DNA of 10,000 nt from Penaeus vannamei (GCF_042767895.1 NC_091558.1:39353027-39363026), one strand, 5' to 3'. Counted from the first letter of the stretch, positions 1 to 8,702 are shown. Notes: generated by a model from the letters alone, not told the origin. Numbers and translations: made by a program.

Positions 1-501
1 CTCTTACGTGGGCCTTCATCCAGCACACCCACTTATCAGCGATCATCGTGATATTAATTTAGCGTCCCTTTACCGGTAATTATCGTTGTTACGACCAGTC
101 TATCATCTTTAGATAATGCTCGCCTGTTGATACACCCATCCTAAATAAACAACCCTTTCCGATCACGGAACTGCAAATTGCAAGGTGAAGCCATACGCCT
201 CGTCATTACAGCCCGGGTCGCTCACCAATATTATATGGAGGTGCACATCGGCGCTCTCAGAGGCACAAGATCGTGGTTTCAGTTGCCTTTAATGTTTAGG
301 AAGAAAAATCTTGCTCAGCTTTGTATGATAAGTCATCGTGGCAATCAACACGCTGTAATCATCGGCAGAGTTCGCCTCATGGCTTCTTTAAACCACTTTG
401 GGGAGATGTTCTTACGCTGTTTAGGGGCCGAAGCGACTAACGTAAATGTCTGTGCTAGCTTTTCCAAACACATATACATGCACGCGTGCGTGAGTTTAAG
501 T
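1..501. other. Unique non-coding stretch, nothing recognised
   Basis: Mixed-composition DNA with no domain-bearing frame. An open frame on the plus strand begins near 178 but continues only by reading through the following CA repeat as His-Thr codons, so it is not evidence for a gene. The only small structure noted is a 10-bp palindrome, TTACCGGTAA, near 64-78. Confidence 0.6.
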
Positions 502-583
<82 letters not shown>

Positions 584-627
584 ACACACATACACAAATA
601 TGCATACACATACACACACACACATAC
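502..627. repeat. (CA)n dinucleotide microsatellite
   Basis: A pure (CA)36 tract lies at 507-578. It is flanked by an interrupted CA/TACA tail reaching about 627. The tract produces spurious His-Thr frames on the plus strand and Cys-Val frames on the minus strand. Long CA tracts are length-polymorphic and can adopt Z-DNA under supercoiling (established knowledge); nothing here shows a function. Confidence 0.98.
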
Positions 628-854
628 GTGTACACAACGCACAAACGCAGGGATATCTTGAAAATCTGTTTATACAAATAATTGGTTGAATCACCCATCA
701 ATTAAGGGGAATCTAATATCTAGTTTCATCTTAAGACAACACTTTACACCTCCTTTGACAACTGTTATACAGAAATACGAGAAAACTGTGTAGCTCATAT
801 CCACTTGGGTAATACCCTGTCTATCCTTAAGATTACATTCATATCAAAGGCATC
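628..854. other. AT-rich spacer, nothing recognised
   Basis: Short AT-rich single-copy sequence between the CA repeat and the 68-bp tandem duplication. No frame, RNA gene or repeat family could be recognised. Confidence 0.5.
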
Positions 855-991
855 TATACTATAGACGATATCACTAAAGATGATTGTAAATGATATCTAC
901 TACCTCAACCACACTCAAAATATATACTATAGACGATATCACTAAAGATGATTGTAAATGATATCTACTACCTCAACCACACTCAAAATAT
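855..991. repeat. Perfect 68-bp tandem duplication, two copies
   Basis: Copy 1 is 855-922 and copy 2 is 923-990; every base agrees at a period of 68, and agreement stops at the base before 855 and after 991. Each unit contains a 7-bp inverted pair, GATATCA and TGATATC (867-873 with 891-897, and again 935-941 with 959-965), separated by 17 bases. The lack of any mismatch suggests a recent duplication, or an assembly artefact from collapsed or repeated reads. No coding potential is evident. Confidence 0.97.
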
Positions 992-1481
992 TTAGGTCTG
1001 ACATATGGAAAGGCAACATGAAAGGGGCAACATAATATGAAAATGCGTCTCGGTCTTCACCATACATCTACCTTTCGACATAAAGTAAATAGAATAGCTA
1101 AATGTCTCGAACTGATGGTTATGCAGTTTTCTGGGAGTAACGACAGAAATTCGCTTTTGCTTCATTAGGAATGTAAAAGGCGAAAAACATATTGTTTCGT
1201 AATATCCGATTGTTTCGTAATACCCAGTTTACAAAATCGTCCATGAAATTTGTCTATAGTACAGCAATATAATTTTCGAAGCGTCAAATATATGCAGACA
1301 CGGGAAACACCCTAAAAATGCTCGCGGATCCGAGAATACCAATCACATCGTTACGCCCTTTAAAGTCTTGGTAAGAGAGTCTTTTCATCTCCCGTTAAGT
1401 TGTTCATCATTTTGCCATATTACTACACCAGGGCTCAGGCGCTTCATGCAAGCTCCGGACTTACTTTAAGTAATCCGCTAC
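992..1481. other. Single-copy AT-rich stretch with a short 18-bp-period repeat
   Basis: No gene is recognised. A 14-bp direct repeat, ATTGTTTCGTAATA, occurs at 1191-1204 and 1209-1222 with a period of 18. Otherwise I see nothing beyond AT-rich unique DNA. Confidence 0.5.
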
Positions 1482-1535
1482 ACATATACATACATACAAT
1501 TATGTGTGTGTGTGTGTGTAAGTGTGTGTGTATGT
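1482..1535. repeat. Short ACAT / (TG)n compound microsatellite
   Basis: An ACAT-type tract near 1482-1499 is followed by (TG)8 at 1503-1518 and another short GT run to about 1535. The ACA-rich and TGT-rich halves are roughly complementary, so the locus is weakly palindromic. It is a small version of the compound arrays at 1803-2359 and 9880-10000. Confidence 0.85.
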
Positions 1536-1802
1536 TTATTTATATCTCTACATATGTATGTGATCACTGGCCTATTTTCAATACCCTTCCAGTTTTCAGC
1601 TAATCTGTTAAATTGTTCGGTTACACCTTTCAGGTTTGCCATACAAATAGTGTCGGAGAGTAATGTGTCGATATTCAGAAATGGACTGTTATTTACGAAT
1701 CTGTCCAGGTAGTGACAACCAGGACAACGCCAAAAATTAGAATCGCTAATCAGTTGCCTGAAACGATTAGCATATCTTATTTTTCGAACCTGAGTAAATT
1801 AA
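1536..1802. other. Single-copy stretch, nothing recognised
   Basis: AT-rich unique sequence before the large compound microsatellite. Pyrimidine-AG acceptor-like strings occur around 1585-1600, but no exon or supporting frame accompanies them. Confidence 0.5.
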
Positions 1803-2226
<424 letters not shown>

Positions 2227-2243
2227 TTTATATCTCTCAATCA

Positions 2244-2356
<113 letters not shown>

Positions 2357-2378
2357 GTACGCAGTACTTTGCAATTTG

Positions 2379-2792
2379 TCAGTAGATGCGCCCGAGAAGC
2401 TTTACTGCCCGAAACAATTTCTTTTCAACAGTATGTTCAGCTTCCAGAGAGGACAAGCATAAAAAGAACGAAAAAAATCCATGAAATTGTTCTTTTTCTT
2501 GCATGATGATGTCTGGCAATAATGGTATGATTCCAGCGTCAAGGTTTAATGGGTTTCCTGGGCGCTCTGATTCAGTTGTGAATTTTTTTTTTTTGGCATA
2601 ACATGAAGGGTCTTGGGTAGTCCATCTTTCTGGTATCCTGTTGTTTGTTTTTAAAATAGTTATGCTTTTGGTCAACGCATGTTCGTCTAACTCACTTGCG
2701 AAGGTGTAGCTTGATGTCATATCTACAAGTTTATTATACCAAGCCTCATTCTGAATTTTATTTGAGCAGTAACTGATGATCCTTAGATATTC
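2379..2792 (-). other. Uncharacterised open frame, possible decayed coding remnant
   Basis: On the minus strand the frame is open from just after a TGA at 2793-2795 to a stop near 2379, about 137 codons, with a possible ATG at 2718-2720 giving 113 residues. It is the longest stop-free frame in the window that is not made of simple repeat. Amino acid composition of the first half is mixed and protein-like (for example the stretch LVDMTSSYTFASELDEHAL). A poly-A run (plus-strand T12 at 2583-2594) encodes a lysine block, and the C-terminal third is hydrophobic and Phe/Leu-rich. I recognise no domain, signal peptide or catalytic motif. It could be part of a diverged transposon protein, a host exon, or chance. 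No promoter or flanking splice signals were established. Confidence 0.2.
2583..2594. repeat. T12 homopolymer
   Basis: A run of twelve T on the plus strand, equal to A12 on the minus strand. No AATAAA-type signal or target-site duplication was found next to it, so it is not assigned to a retroposed poly-A tail. Confidence 0.9.
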
Positions 2793-2795
2793 TCA

Positions 2796-3235
2796 CAGTT
2801 TCCGAAGTCTGGTTTTCCGGGCATGCACTGTTATATTCTATCCTTTAGTGAGTTATGCTGGTTTTGCAGCGTTTTTGCACCGTTAACTTCTAGATATTAT
2901 TTGAAAACATTTGTGAGGCAATCAGTTTCCAAAGGTGTCACTTAGTTCTACATTCTTCACCATGGCTGAGCTGGAAATGTTCGACAAATTTTAAATTTCG
3001 CGCGTATTTCATGCTTTGGTTTGCTTGATACTAACGGACTTTAGTTCAGGTTCGTATTTTGGCGGCCCGCGAACATCATTGCGGAACTGATCTTTTTTTG
3101 AGAGCAAGGATTTCAAGAGCCAATGGGCGCTATCGATCGACCAGCAGATTCCAAGGGTTTTTAGAGTACGACCACATAAGAAAAGACAGAACTGATAAGT
3201 GAGAAGGGGAAGCGGATTCACTTGACCAAGATGTT
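2796..3235. other. Single-copy stretch, nothing recognised
   Basis: Mixed AT-rich sequence without tandem repeat. A minus-strand frame of 70 codons ends near 3009 but has no recognisable content. No RNA gene or regulatory motif was supported. Confidence 0.5.
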
Positions 3236-3397
3236 AACATTCCTCTTTTTCCCTTCCAGAATCTCTCTTTTCATCTTCATCCGAAAAGCAAGTGAAGTTT
3301 TATGCGAAAATAACCGAGTTATAATTCAGGCCGGTGTGTGCGATATCTTTCGGTGTCTTCTCGCAGGAATTTCGATTAAGTGTTTGATTATCTGGCA

Positions 3398-3538
3398 GCG
3401 CTCCGTGTACTGGGTCCGGGAGCGGCGCGCGCTAATCTTAGAGCCTCGGTAATGAGGACGGAGATGCTGTTTATAGAGCGATTTTTTCCCGGCAAAAAAG
3501 TTCCCGTGGTTGATGGCCGACCCGATTTCAGGTACCAG
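3398..3538 (+). other. Candidate internal coding exon, unknown product
   Basis: The 141-nt segment is open in one plus frame and gives 47 codons, including the run FFPGKKVPVVDGRPDFRYQ at its end. It ends at CAG followed by GTAATGAG at 3539, a good splice-donor match, and the next 60 bases are T-rich as in an intron. GC content is visibly higher than on either side. The left boundary is uncertain: an AG at 3396-3397 would give phase 0 at both ends but has a poor pyrimidine tract. The acceptors at 3364-3365 and 3258-3259 have better tracts (the latter after CCTCTTTTTCCCTTCC), yet the same frame has a stop at 3377-3379. A second plus frame, open from 3261 to 3452, uses the better acceptor at 3259 but stops before the donor. 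No family was recognised. Confidence 0.25.
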
Positions 3539-3545
3539 GTAATGA

Positions 3546-3605
3546 GAATTCTCTTTTTTTTTCTTCTTCTCCATCTTTTTTTTTTTTTATTCTTTCGTTT
3601 TCTTC
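3546..3605. repeat. T-rich polypyrimidine tract
   Basis: Long runs of T with scattered C, immediately after the candidate splice donor at 3539. It includes T-runs of about 9 and 11. It may be intronic, but an ordinary low-complexity tract is equally possible. Confidence 0.85.
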
Positions 3606-3640
3606 TGAACGTGCTGGAGATTTCAGCGTTGGAGGAATGG

Positions 3641-3649
3641 TATAAATAG
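3641..3649 (+). promoter_or_regulatory. TATA-box-like motif
   Basis: TATAAATAG matches the TATA consensus exactly and sits in a locally GC-richer flank (GGAGGAATGG before it). No convincing arthropod initiator was seen 25-35 bases downstream and no gene follows before the AAT/GAT array. In AT-rich DNA this may be chance. Confidence 0.2.
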
Positions 3650-3864
3650 AAGGGTTTATACTTGATCCTATGAGTGTACTGTAAGTCTGTGTTGGTATGA
3701 TGGTATTGAAGTTTGTGAGTTTATTTATGTTCCGCTTCCTTATGGGATTATATACATGTTTATGTATGTATCAGTGTTGCTGTATTTTTGCACTTTTGCA
3801 CTCAGGTCTACACTCACTACAAAGATTTTTTTATAACTGTCTAGTCAGTCTGTTATCACTCTAT
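3650..3864. other. AT-rich lead-in to the trinucleotide array
   Basis: Unique AT-rich sequence with no feature recognised; it grades into the AAT/GAT array near 3865. Confidence 0.5.
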
Positions 3865-4157
3865 TAACTCTAAAGATAATAATTGTATTTATGATAAGAA
3901 TACTAATGGTGGCGATAGGAGAATGAAAGTAGTGATAATAACGTCACGTACCACTAATACTACAGTAAATAGCTTGAATAATGGTAATGATAATAACAGA
4001 CTGTAACAGCCAGTAGCGATAGCGATGTGATTGTATTAACAACATTAACAATCATACAGCAACAATGATAATGATTGTTATAAGGATTATAATAATAATA
4101 ACAATGAAAAAATTACAATAATGAAATTATAACAGTAATGATAATTATAATCAGATC

Positions 4158-4188
4158 ATGATTATTATCATGTTATGATTATTATCAT
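4158..4188. repeat. Duplicated mini-hairpin at an orientation switch
   Basis: The 14-base string ATGATTATTATCAT occurs at 4158-4171 and again at 4175-4188. Each copy has 5-bp complementary ends, ATGAT and ATCAT, around a 4-base centre. It sits where the array turns from the AATGAT to the ATTATC orientation. Confidence 0.8.
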
Positions 4189-4387
4189 TATCATCACTAT
4201 TATTATAATTATTATTATTATTATCATTGTATGGTAGTAGTTATAGTGGTAGTAATAGCAGTAGAAGTACCATGACCATTACCATTTTCATTGTTGATAA
4301 TAATGATAAAAATAATAATAATAATAATATTATTATTGTTATCCTTGTCATTATCATTATTATCATTATAATGATGATAGTAATAAT

Positions 4388-4408
4388 AATGATAATATTA
4401 TTATCATT
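4388..4408. repeat. 21-base palindrome at an orientation switch
   Basis: Ten-base arms AATGATAATA and TATTATCATT flank a single T. This is a turnaround point between opposite-strand blocks of the trinucleotide array. Confidence 0.85.
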
Positions 4409-5052
4409 CAGATTATTATCATTACCATTATAGCTATTATTATGATTGTTATCATAACTACTACTAATGATAGTAATAACAATAACTGATGATAGTAACA
4501 ACACTGATATTAATGATAATGATAATTTTAGAATGATAATAGGAATAATGATACTACTACTAATAATATGAGATGTAGTAAACTACAAGAACAACAACAA
4601 CAGCAATGATAATCATAGTCATAATCATGATTATAATTATAATAATGATGTTGATGATAATGATGATAATGATAATGATGATAATAATAATGATAATGAT
4701 AATGCTTATCCTTTTTATTATTATTACTATTCTTTTTCTTATTATTATCATTATTAGTATTATTAGTATTATTTTATTATTGTTATTATCATATAGACAT
4801 TATTATTATTATTATTATTATCATCATCATTATGATTGTGATAATAATAATGCTGACAATATTAGTGATGATGGTAATGATGATAATAAAGATAATAATA
4901 ATAACAAAGATAATTGTTGTGGTAATCATAGTATTGAAAATATAACGATAATAATGATATTAATAACAATGATGATAATAATAAGAGTAATGATAATAGT
5001 AATAATGATAGTAATGATGATTAGTAGTAAAACAATGTTAATAATATTGGTA

Positions 5053-5091
<39 letters not shown>

Positions 5092-5865
5092 AATGATATT
5101 AATGATAATGATAATCGTGATAATGATAATAATAATGATGATGATAATTATGACAATGATAATACAAATTAAGATAATAAAAGTAATAATGATAATAATT
5201 ATATGATTATTATGCTGGTGATGATAATAATGATAACAATAATAATGATAATAGTGTTAATAATCATGAAGATGATTTTAATGATGATGATAATAACAAT
5301 AATAATGATGATAATAATAATTGTGATAATACTAATAATGGTAATGATTATGATGATAATACTGATAACACTATATTGATAATAATAATGACAGTGATAA
5401 TAATGATAATGATAATGATAAAAAATAATAATGATAATGATATAATAATGATGATAATGATAATAATGATAATGAATATAACGATAATAATAATAATAAC
5501 AATAAGTATGATGGTAATGATAATGATAATAATGATAATGATCATATTCATAATAATAAAAACAGTAATAATGATGATAATAATAATAATGATAGTAATG
5601 ATAATGCTAATGATGATAATGATAATGGTATCTACTAATAATAACAATATTCATAATGATAATGTTGATAATAATAATTATGGTTATTGTAATAACAACA
5701 GTGGCATAATATTTGATAATATTTGTGAATGATAATTATAATCATGATAATAATAGTCATAGTAATGAGAGTAATAATAAGAATATTGCTAATAATGATA
5801 ATATTAATAGTACTAATGAGGATGAGAATGATAATAACAATAATAATAAGAATTATAATGATAAT

Positions 5866-5917
5866 TATCATTATCATTATCATAATAATGATTATTATTA
5901 TGATAATGATAATGATA
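5866..5917. repeat. 52-nt near-perfect palindrome inside the array
   Basis: Arms 5866-5889 and 5894-5917 are perfectly complementary over 24 bp, separated by the four bases GATT. It arises from a short ATTATC-orientation block (about 5865-5883) embedded in the otherwise one-orientation right part of the array. It could extrude as a hairpin or cruciform. Confidence 0.9.
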
Positions 5918-6133
5918 GTAATGAAAATTATAGTAATAATAATAATAATAACAATAATGATGAAAAAGGGTAATAGTAGTGATAGTAATAATACTGATAA
6001 TAATAATAATGATAATGGTACTAATGATAGTAGAATAATAATAATAATGATAATAACAACAATAATATTAGTAATGATAATAATAATGATAGATAGTAAC
6101 AGTAGTAACAATGATAATGATAATAATAATGAT

Positions 6134-6294
6134 GATAATCATGATAACAGTAATTATAGTGATAATGATGGTAATTATAATAACAACAACAAGTTTGATA
6201 ATAATAACAGTAATAACAATAGTAGTGATAATAATAATGATAATCATGATAACAGTAATTTTAGTAATGATGGTAATTATAATAATAACAACAA
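6134..6294. repeat. Copied ~57-bp block within the array
   Basis: A block beginning at 6134 (to about 6190) reappears at 6239 (to about 6294), offset by 105 bases. Both share the distinctive string GATAATCATGATAACAGTAA and later TGATGGTAATTATAAT. The second copy lacks one GAT triplet and has an A-to-T change. Because these strings are rarer than the bulk triplets, the match reflects duplication and not mere composition. Confidence 0.85.
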
Positions 6295-6403
6295 TGATAA
6301 TATAATAATGATAATAATAATAACAATAACAACAACAACAATAATAATGACAATAATAAAGATGATGATAATGATATCGATAGTGATAATAATAATGATA
6401 AAA

Positions 6404-6441
6404 ATGATGATGATGATGATGATGATGATAACAACAACAAC
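6404..6441. repeat. Pure (ATG)n followed by (AAC)n
   Basis: An uninterrupted ATG/GAT tract at 6404-6429, nearly nine units, is followed at once by a short AAC tract to about 6441. These are the purest triplet runs in this part of the array and suggest recent local expansion. Confidence 0.9.
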
Positions 6442-6467
6442 AATAATAATAGTAATAACAATGATAA

Positions 6468-6555
6468 TAGTACTAATAATGATAATAATAATAATAGTAC
6501 TAATAATGATAATAATAATAATAGTACTAATAATGATAATAATAATAATAGTAAT
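6468..6555. repeat. 27-bp higher-order tandem repeat within the array
   Basis: Units start with TAGTAC at 6468, 6495 and 6522, and a fourth, truncated unit starts at 6549. The three full units are identical: TAGTACTAATAATGATAATA plus further AAT. This is a secondary amplification of a nine-triplet segment. Confidence 0.93.
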
Positions 6556-7060
6556 AATAATAACAACAACAACAATACTATTACTGATAATAATAACAAT
6601 GATAAAGTATTATTCCTACTGCTATTACTACTAATAATAAAAATGATAATAACAACAACAGCACCAACAACTACAACAACAACTATAATGATAATAAGAA
6701 TGAAAATGGTAATGATTATGGTGATTATAGTCATGAAAATTATGTTAACGATGACAGAAAATAACCGTGATAGTAATGATAATAATGATGATAGGAAATA
6801 ATGATACTAGAAATAAGAGTGTTCATAATTATCATTTTGTTGTTATTAGTAAAGGTATAGTGTTCTATTATTCATGATTACTATGAATGTTATAAGACTG
6901 CCATCTTTAATAATAGGATTATTGCTGATATTGCGGACATTACATTATCACTGTTATCATCTTAGTTTTCATCATTGATATGATTTTAGTCACTGTTATT
7001 ATTTCTGCCACTGGTAGTTTTATTAATATCATTAGTGTTGACATAATTCCTGGTATCTAC

Positions 7061-7373
7061 ATTATAATTTTTCGTCCAAATTAAAGGTAAAGGACAGAGA
7101 AGCAAATCTGTTATAATCGGACTAAAACGTTGAGGGGAGAAAGGAGATAAGACACAACCCTGTGTAAATCAGTGACTGAAACCGATTCGGTAACTGTATC
7201 AAGCGTACCGAATCAAGACATCTCCCCCGCATGCCTCTCTTCAGCCCAGCGTCGATTATTCCAAATCCGATCAAAGCGTCTGATCTCGAGCATTAAAATT
7301 CACCCAGAGTAGGACCTTTACTGACCTGCCTCATCACCACCCAGAATAGCATCACCAGGGAGGGGTCGTGGGG
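7061..7373. other. Unique sequence after the array, small hairpin only
   Basis: Composition returns to mixed, moderately GC-rich DNA. The only structure seen is a 9-bp inverted repeat, GATTCGGTA at 7184-7192 with TACCGAATC at 7206-7214 (13-base loop). No coding region was recognised. Confidence 0.5.
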
Positions 7374-7604
7374 ATGAAAGAGACCTCGAGAAATATCTTC
7401 CAGAATCAGAGATTAGAAACCACCGAGGGAATTCTGACAAGTGCGGAAGACAGGAGAGAGTTACAAGACTTGATAAACAAGAACAGCATTCAATATGGCC
7501 TAGTAATTCCAGGACTGCCAAGAACCTGCTCATGTAGAGAAACCTTCGGTGTTGATCGTGCCATGAGATATATACAGGAAGGGCGACAACAGCACTTTCC
7601 TTGA
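7374..7604 (+). other. Short uncharacterised open frame
   Basis: An ATG at 7374 opens 76 codons ending in TGA at 7602-7604, with an upstream in-frame stop at 7347. The predicted peptide is hydrophilic and mixed, with a stretch SAEDRRELQDLINKN that could be helical, and two cysteines close together (CSC) near residue 54. I recognise no family. The opposite strand is also open over 7318-7608 without an early ATG, so coding direction is unclear. A strong donor-like site lies just downstream, which might instead mark a longer exon read in another frame. Function unknown. Confidence 0.2.
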
Positions 7605-7608
7605 CCAC

Positions 7609-7617
7609 GAGGTAAGC
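7609..7617 (+). other. Strong splice-donor-like site
   Basis: GAG followed by GTAAGC matches the eukaryotic 5' splice-site consensus well (exon end 7611, GT at 7612-7613). No plus frame is open for long before it: frames carry stops at 7564 or 7602, or near 7558. If real, the exon is short or non-coding. Confidence 0.3.
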
Positions 7618-7619
7618 GA

Positions 7620-8248
7620 TATGTTTTATCCGGAGAACAAAGGAGAGAGTAAGGAGTAGAGACAGTTGGCGATGTTGAGAAGGAAATGTGTGAGCAAAGT
7701 TCCCATATTTGGTTGGTTTGTTGGTGTGCTCATTTTGTTTGTTCTTCCGAAGAGGGAGTACTGTATATTTGCCAAAGCAAAGGTGATGCGTAGTCTCTCT
7801 GATTACCTTTCGTTTAGCACCCTTCAGGCGCCGGTGTGCTTGCTATCGTCGTCGTCACCCGTAAGTGGTGTGTGTCATAAAGTATAGCTTGGCAGGCCCT
7901 TGATAAGGAAAATCTAATTTTAGCACAAAGGGTATTGAATTATAGACCAAGAACAAAAGCGATGAAAGCATATTCATCGCGTTTCCATTCATTTATCAAA
8001 AGAATTAGGTGATTTGGGTATCAACCGACATGCCCTAATCAAAATATAATAAGAATAGTAATAACAGATAGCCATTTTACAGCAATCAAATTTTAATTAT
8101 CAGACCTGCCAAGCGCCGTCTTTATAGCTCTGGGTATAGGCTGAGATAGAGGATAAACAACTGCCACAGGAAGAATTTCTAAAAGCCATGTGTTTGCCCG
8201 ATTCACGCATGCGCGGAGAAGGTACTTGCAAACTGGCATGCCAAACAC
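7620..8248. other. Single-copy stretch, nothing recognised
   Basis: Mixed sequence without tandem repeats. A 73-codon plus frame around 7666-7887 has no recognisable domain. From about 8100 onward GC content rises toward the CpG-richer island. Confidence 0.5.
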
Positions 8249-8344
8249 GGGTCATTAAGGCCAGCTGCGACTTGGGTCACTCGAGTCAAGGATGAGAAAG
8301 TCGGCGCACAGAGGTTCAGCCGATAACTTACAAGCCAGACGGGG

Positions 8345-8365
8345 AGGTCGGAGGTCAGAAGGTCA
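8345..8365 (+). promoter_or_regulatory. Triple AGGTCA array (DR1-like plus DR2)
   Basis: AGGTCG at 8345, AGGTCA at 8352 and AGGTCA at 8360 lie in the same orientation with spacers of one and two bases. The last two make a perfect DR2. Same-strand arrays of this type are bound by RXR/USP-type heterodimers in animals. Confidence 0.4.
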
Positions 8366-8573
8366 TGGTTGACAAAGATAGGTTAAATGGCGTGGAGGAA
8401 AGGTCAGAGCCGAAGTAATTACCGGGCAGGCGGGTTTCATCGAACGAAAAGAGGGCTGAAGCGGAGGCCTTGTTGCGAGGCTCACGCTGACTGATTCGGA
8501 AGGGGCGAGGAGGCTGCGCCGCCCGACGGAACCTCACGCTCTTCAGGATGGTCCTCGCTTTGGCCCGCCACAT
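8355..8573 (-). other. Uncharacterised 72-codon open frame in the CpG-rich island
   Basis: An ATG on the minus strand at 8571-8573 (context AAGGATGT, A at -3) opens 72 residues. The first half is rich in Arg, Lys, Ala and Pro with no acidic residue until about position 31, reminiscent of a mitochondrial presequence. High GC gives long random frames, and no family is recognised. It overlaps part of the nuclear-receptor motif cluster. It might be a first exon, but no good donor was found. Confidence 0.15.
8399..8406 (+). promoter_or_regulatory. NBRE-like monomer site
   Basis: AAAGGTCA is the consensus of the NBRE bound by NR4A receptors (HR38 in arthropods). It lies 33 bases after the triple array. 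A single 8-mer could be chance, but its company raises the interest. Confidence 0.35.
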
Positions 8574-8580
8574 CCTTAGC
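8461..8580. other. CpG-rich core of a GC-richer island
   Basis: By hand count this 120-base segment has 79 G+C (about 66 percent) and 12 CpG dinucleotides, close to the number expected without CpG depletion. The wider GC-richer zone runs from about 8200 to 9650 and contrasts with the AT-rich rest of the window. It could mark a promoter-proximal or exon-bearing region. Confidence 0.6.
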
Positions 8581-8607
8581 CATGACGGCGTCGAGTTAGA
8601 TGAGACA

Positions 8608-8614
8608 TGAGTCA
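8608..8614. promoter_or_regulatory. AP-1 (TRE) motif
   Basis: TGAGTCA is the exact bZIP AP-1 consensus. It sits between the two groups of AGGTCA sites. One 7-mer alone is weak evidence. Confidence 0.3.
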
Positions 8615-8654
8615 GACAAGCCTCCCTCTTCAGCCAGCTGATGACAGGGCTTAT

Positions 8655-8667
8655 AGGTCATAGGTCA
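8655..8667 (+). promoter_or_regulatory. Perfect DR1 nuclear-receptor element
   Basis: AGGTCA T AGGTCA, two identical half-sites with a one-base spacer. DR1 is the classical site of HNF4, RXR/USP homodimers and COUP-TF/SVP-type receptors. The exact 13-base pattern is very unlikely by chance in one window (one fixed 12 of 13 positions). Confidence 0.5.
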
Positions 8668-8702
8668 GATAATGTTTAATGTTTGAAGTAATTCATGGGA
8701 GT

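Larger units (their letters stand above)
3865..7060. repeat. Giant degenerate AAT/GAT trinucleotide array
   Basis: About 3.2 kb built almost wholly from AAT and GAT triplets (ATA/ATG in another register) with scattered AAC, AGT and ACT variants. The left part is a mosaic of strand orientations: ATTATC-type blocks at roughly 4150-4230, 4325-4372, 4400-4450 and 4705-4830 interrupt AATGAT-type blocks. From about 4835 to 6830 the purine-rich orientation is continuous, and from about 6880 to 7060 a decayed ATTATC orientation returns. Single-base slips shift the triplet register repeatedly. The frames of up to 301 codons that cross it encode only Ile/Met, Asn/Asp or Leu/Ser polymers and are artefacts, because TAA and TGA fall in just one register. 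The degeneracy indicates an old expansion with local re-expansion. Confidence 0.95.

Noticed and set aside
178..701. Open frames on both strands up to 167 codons around the CA repeat
   Set aside because: Their length depends on the (CA)36 tract read as His-Thr or Cys-Val; the non-repeat parts have no recognisable content.
2583..2594. Poly-A tail of a retroposed element on the minus strand
   Set aside because: No polyadenylation signal, no target-site duplication and no recognisable element body were found beside the A12 run.
4606..6734. Frames up to 301 codons rich in Asn/Asp or Ile/Met
   Set aside because: TAA and TGA lie in only one register of an AAT/GAT array, so the other registers stay open automatically; no non-repetitive protein sequence is present.
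7182..7214. Hairpin GATTCGGTA / TACCGAATC as an RNA gene or terminator
   Set aside because: Nine paired bases with a 13-base loop are easily found by chance and no RNA family features accompany it.
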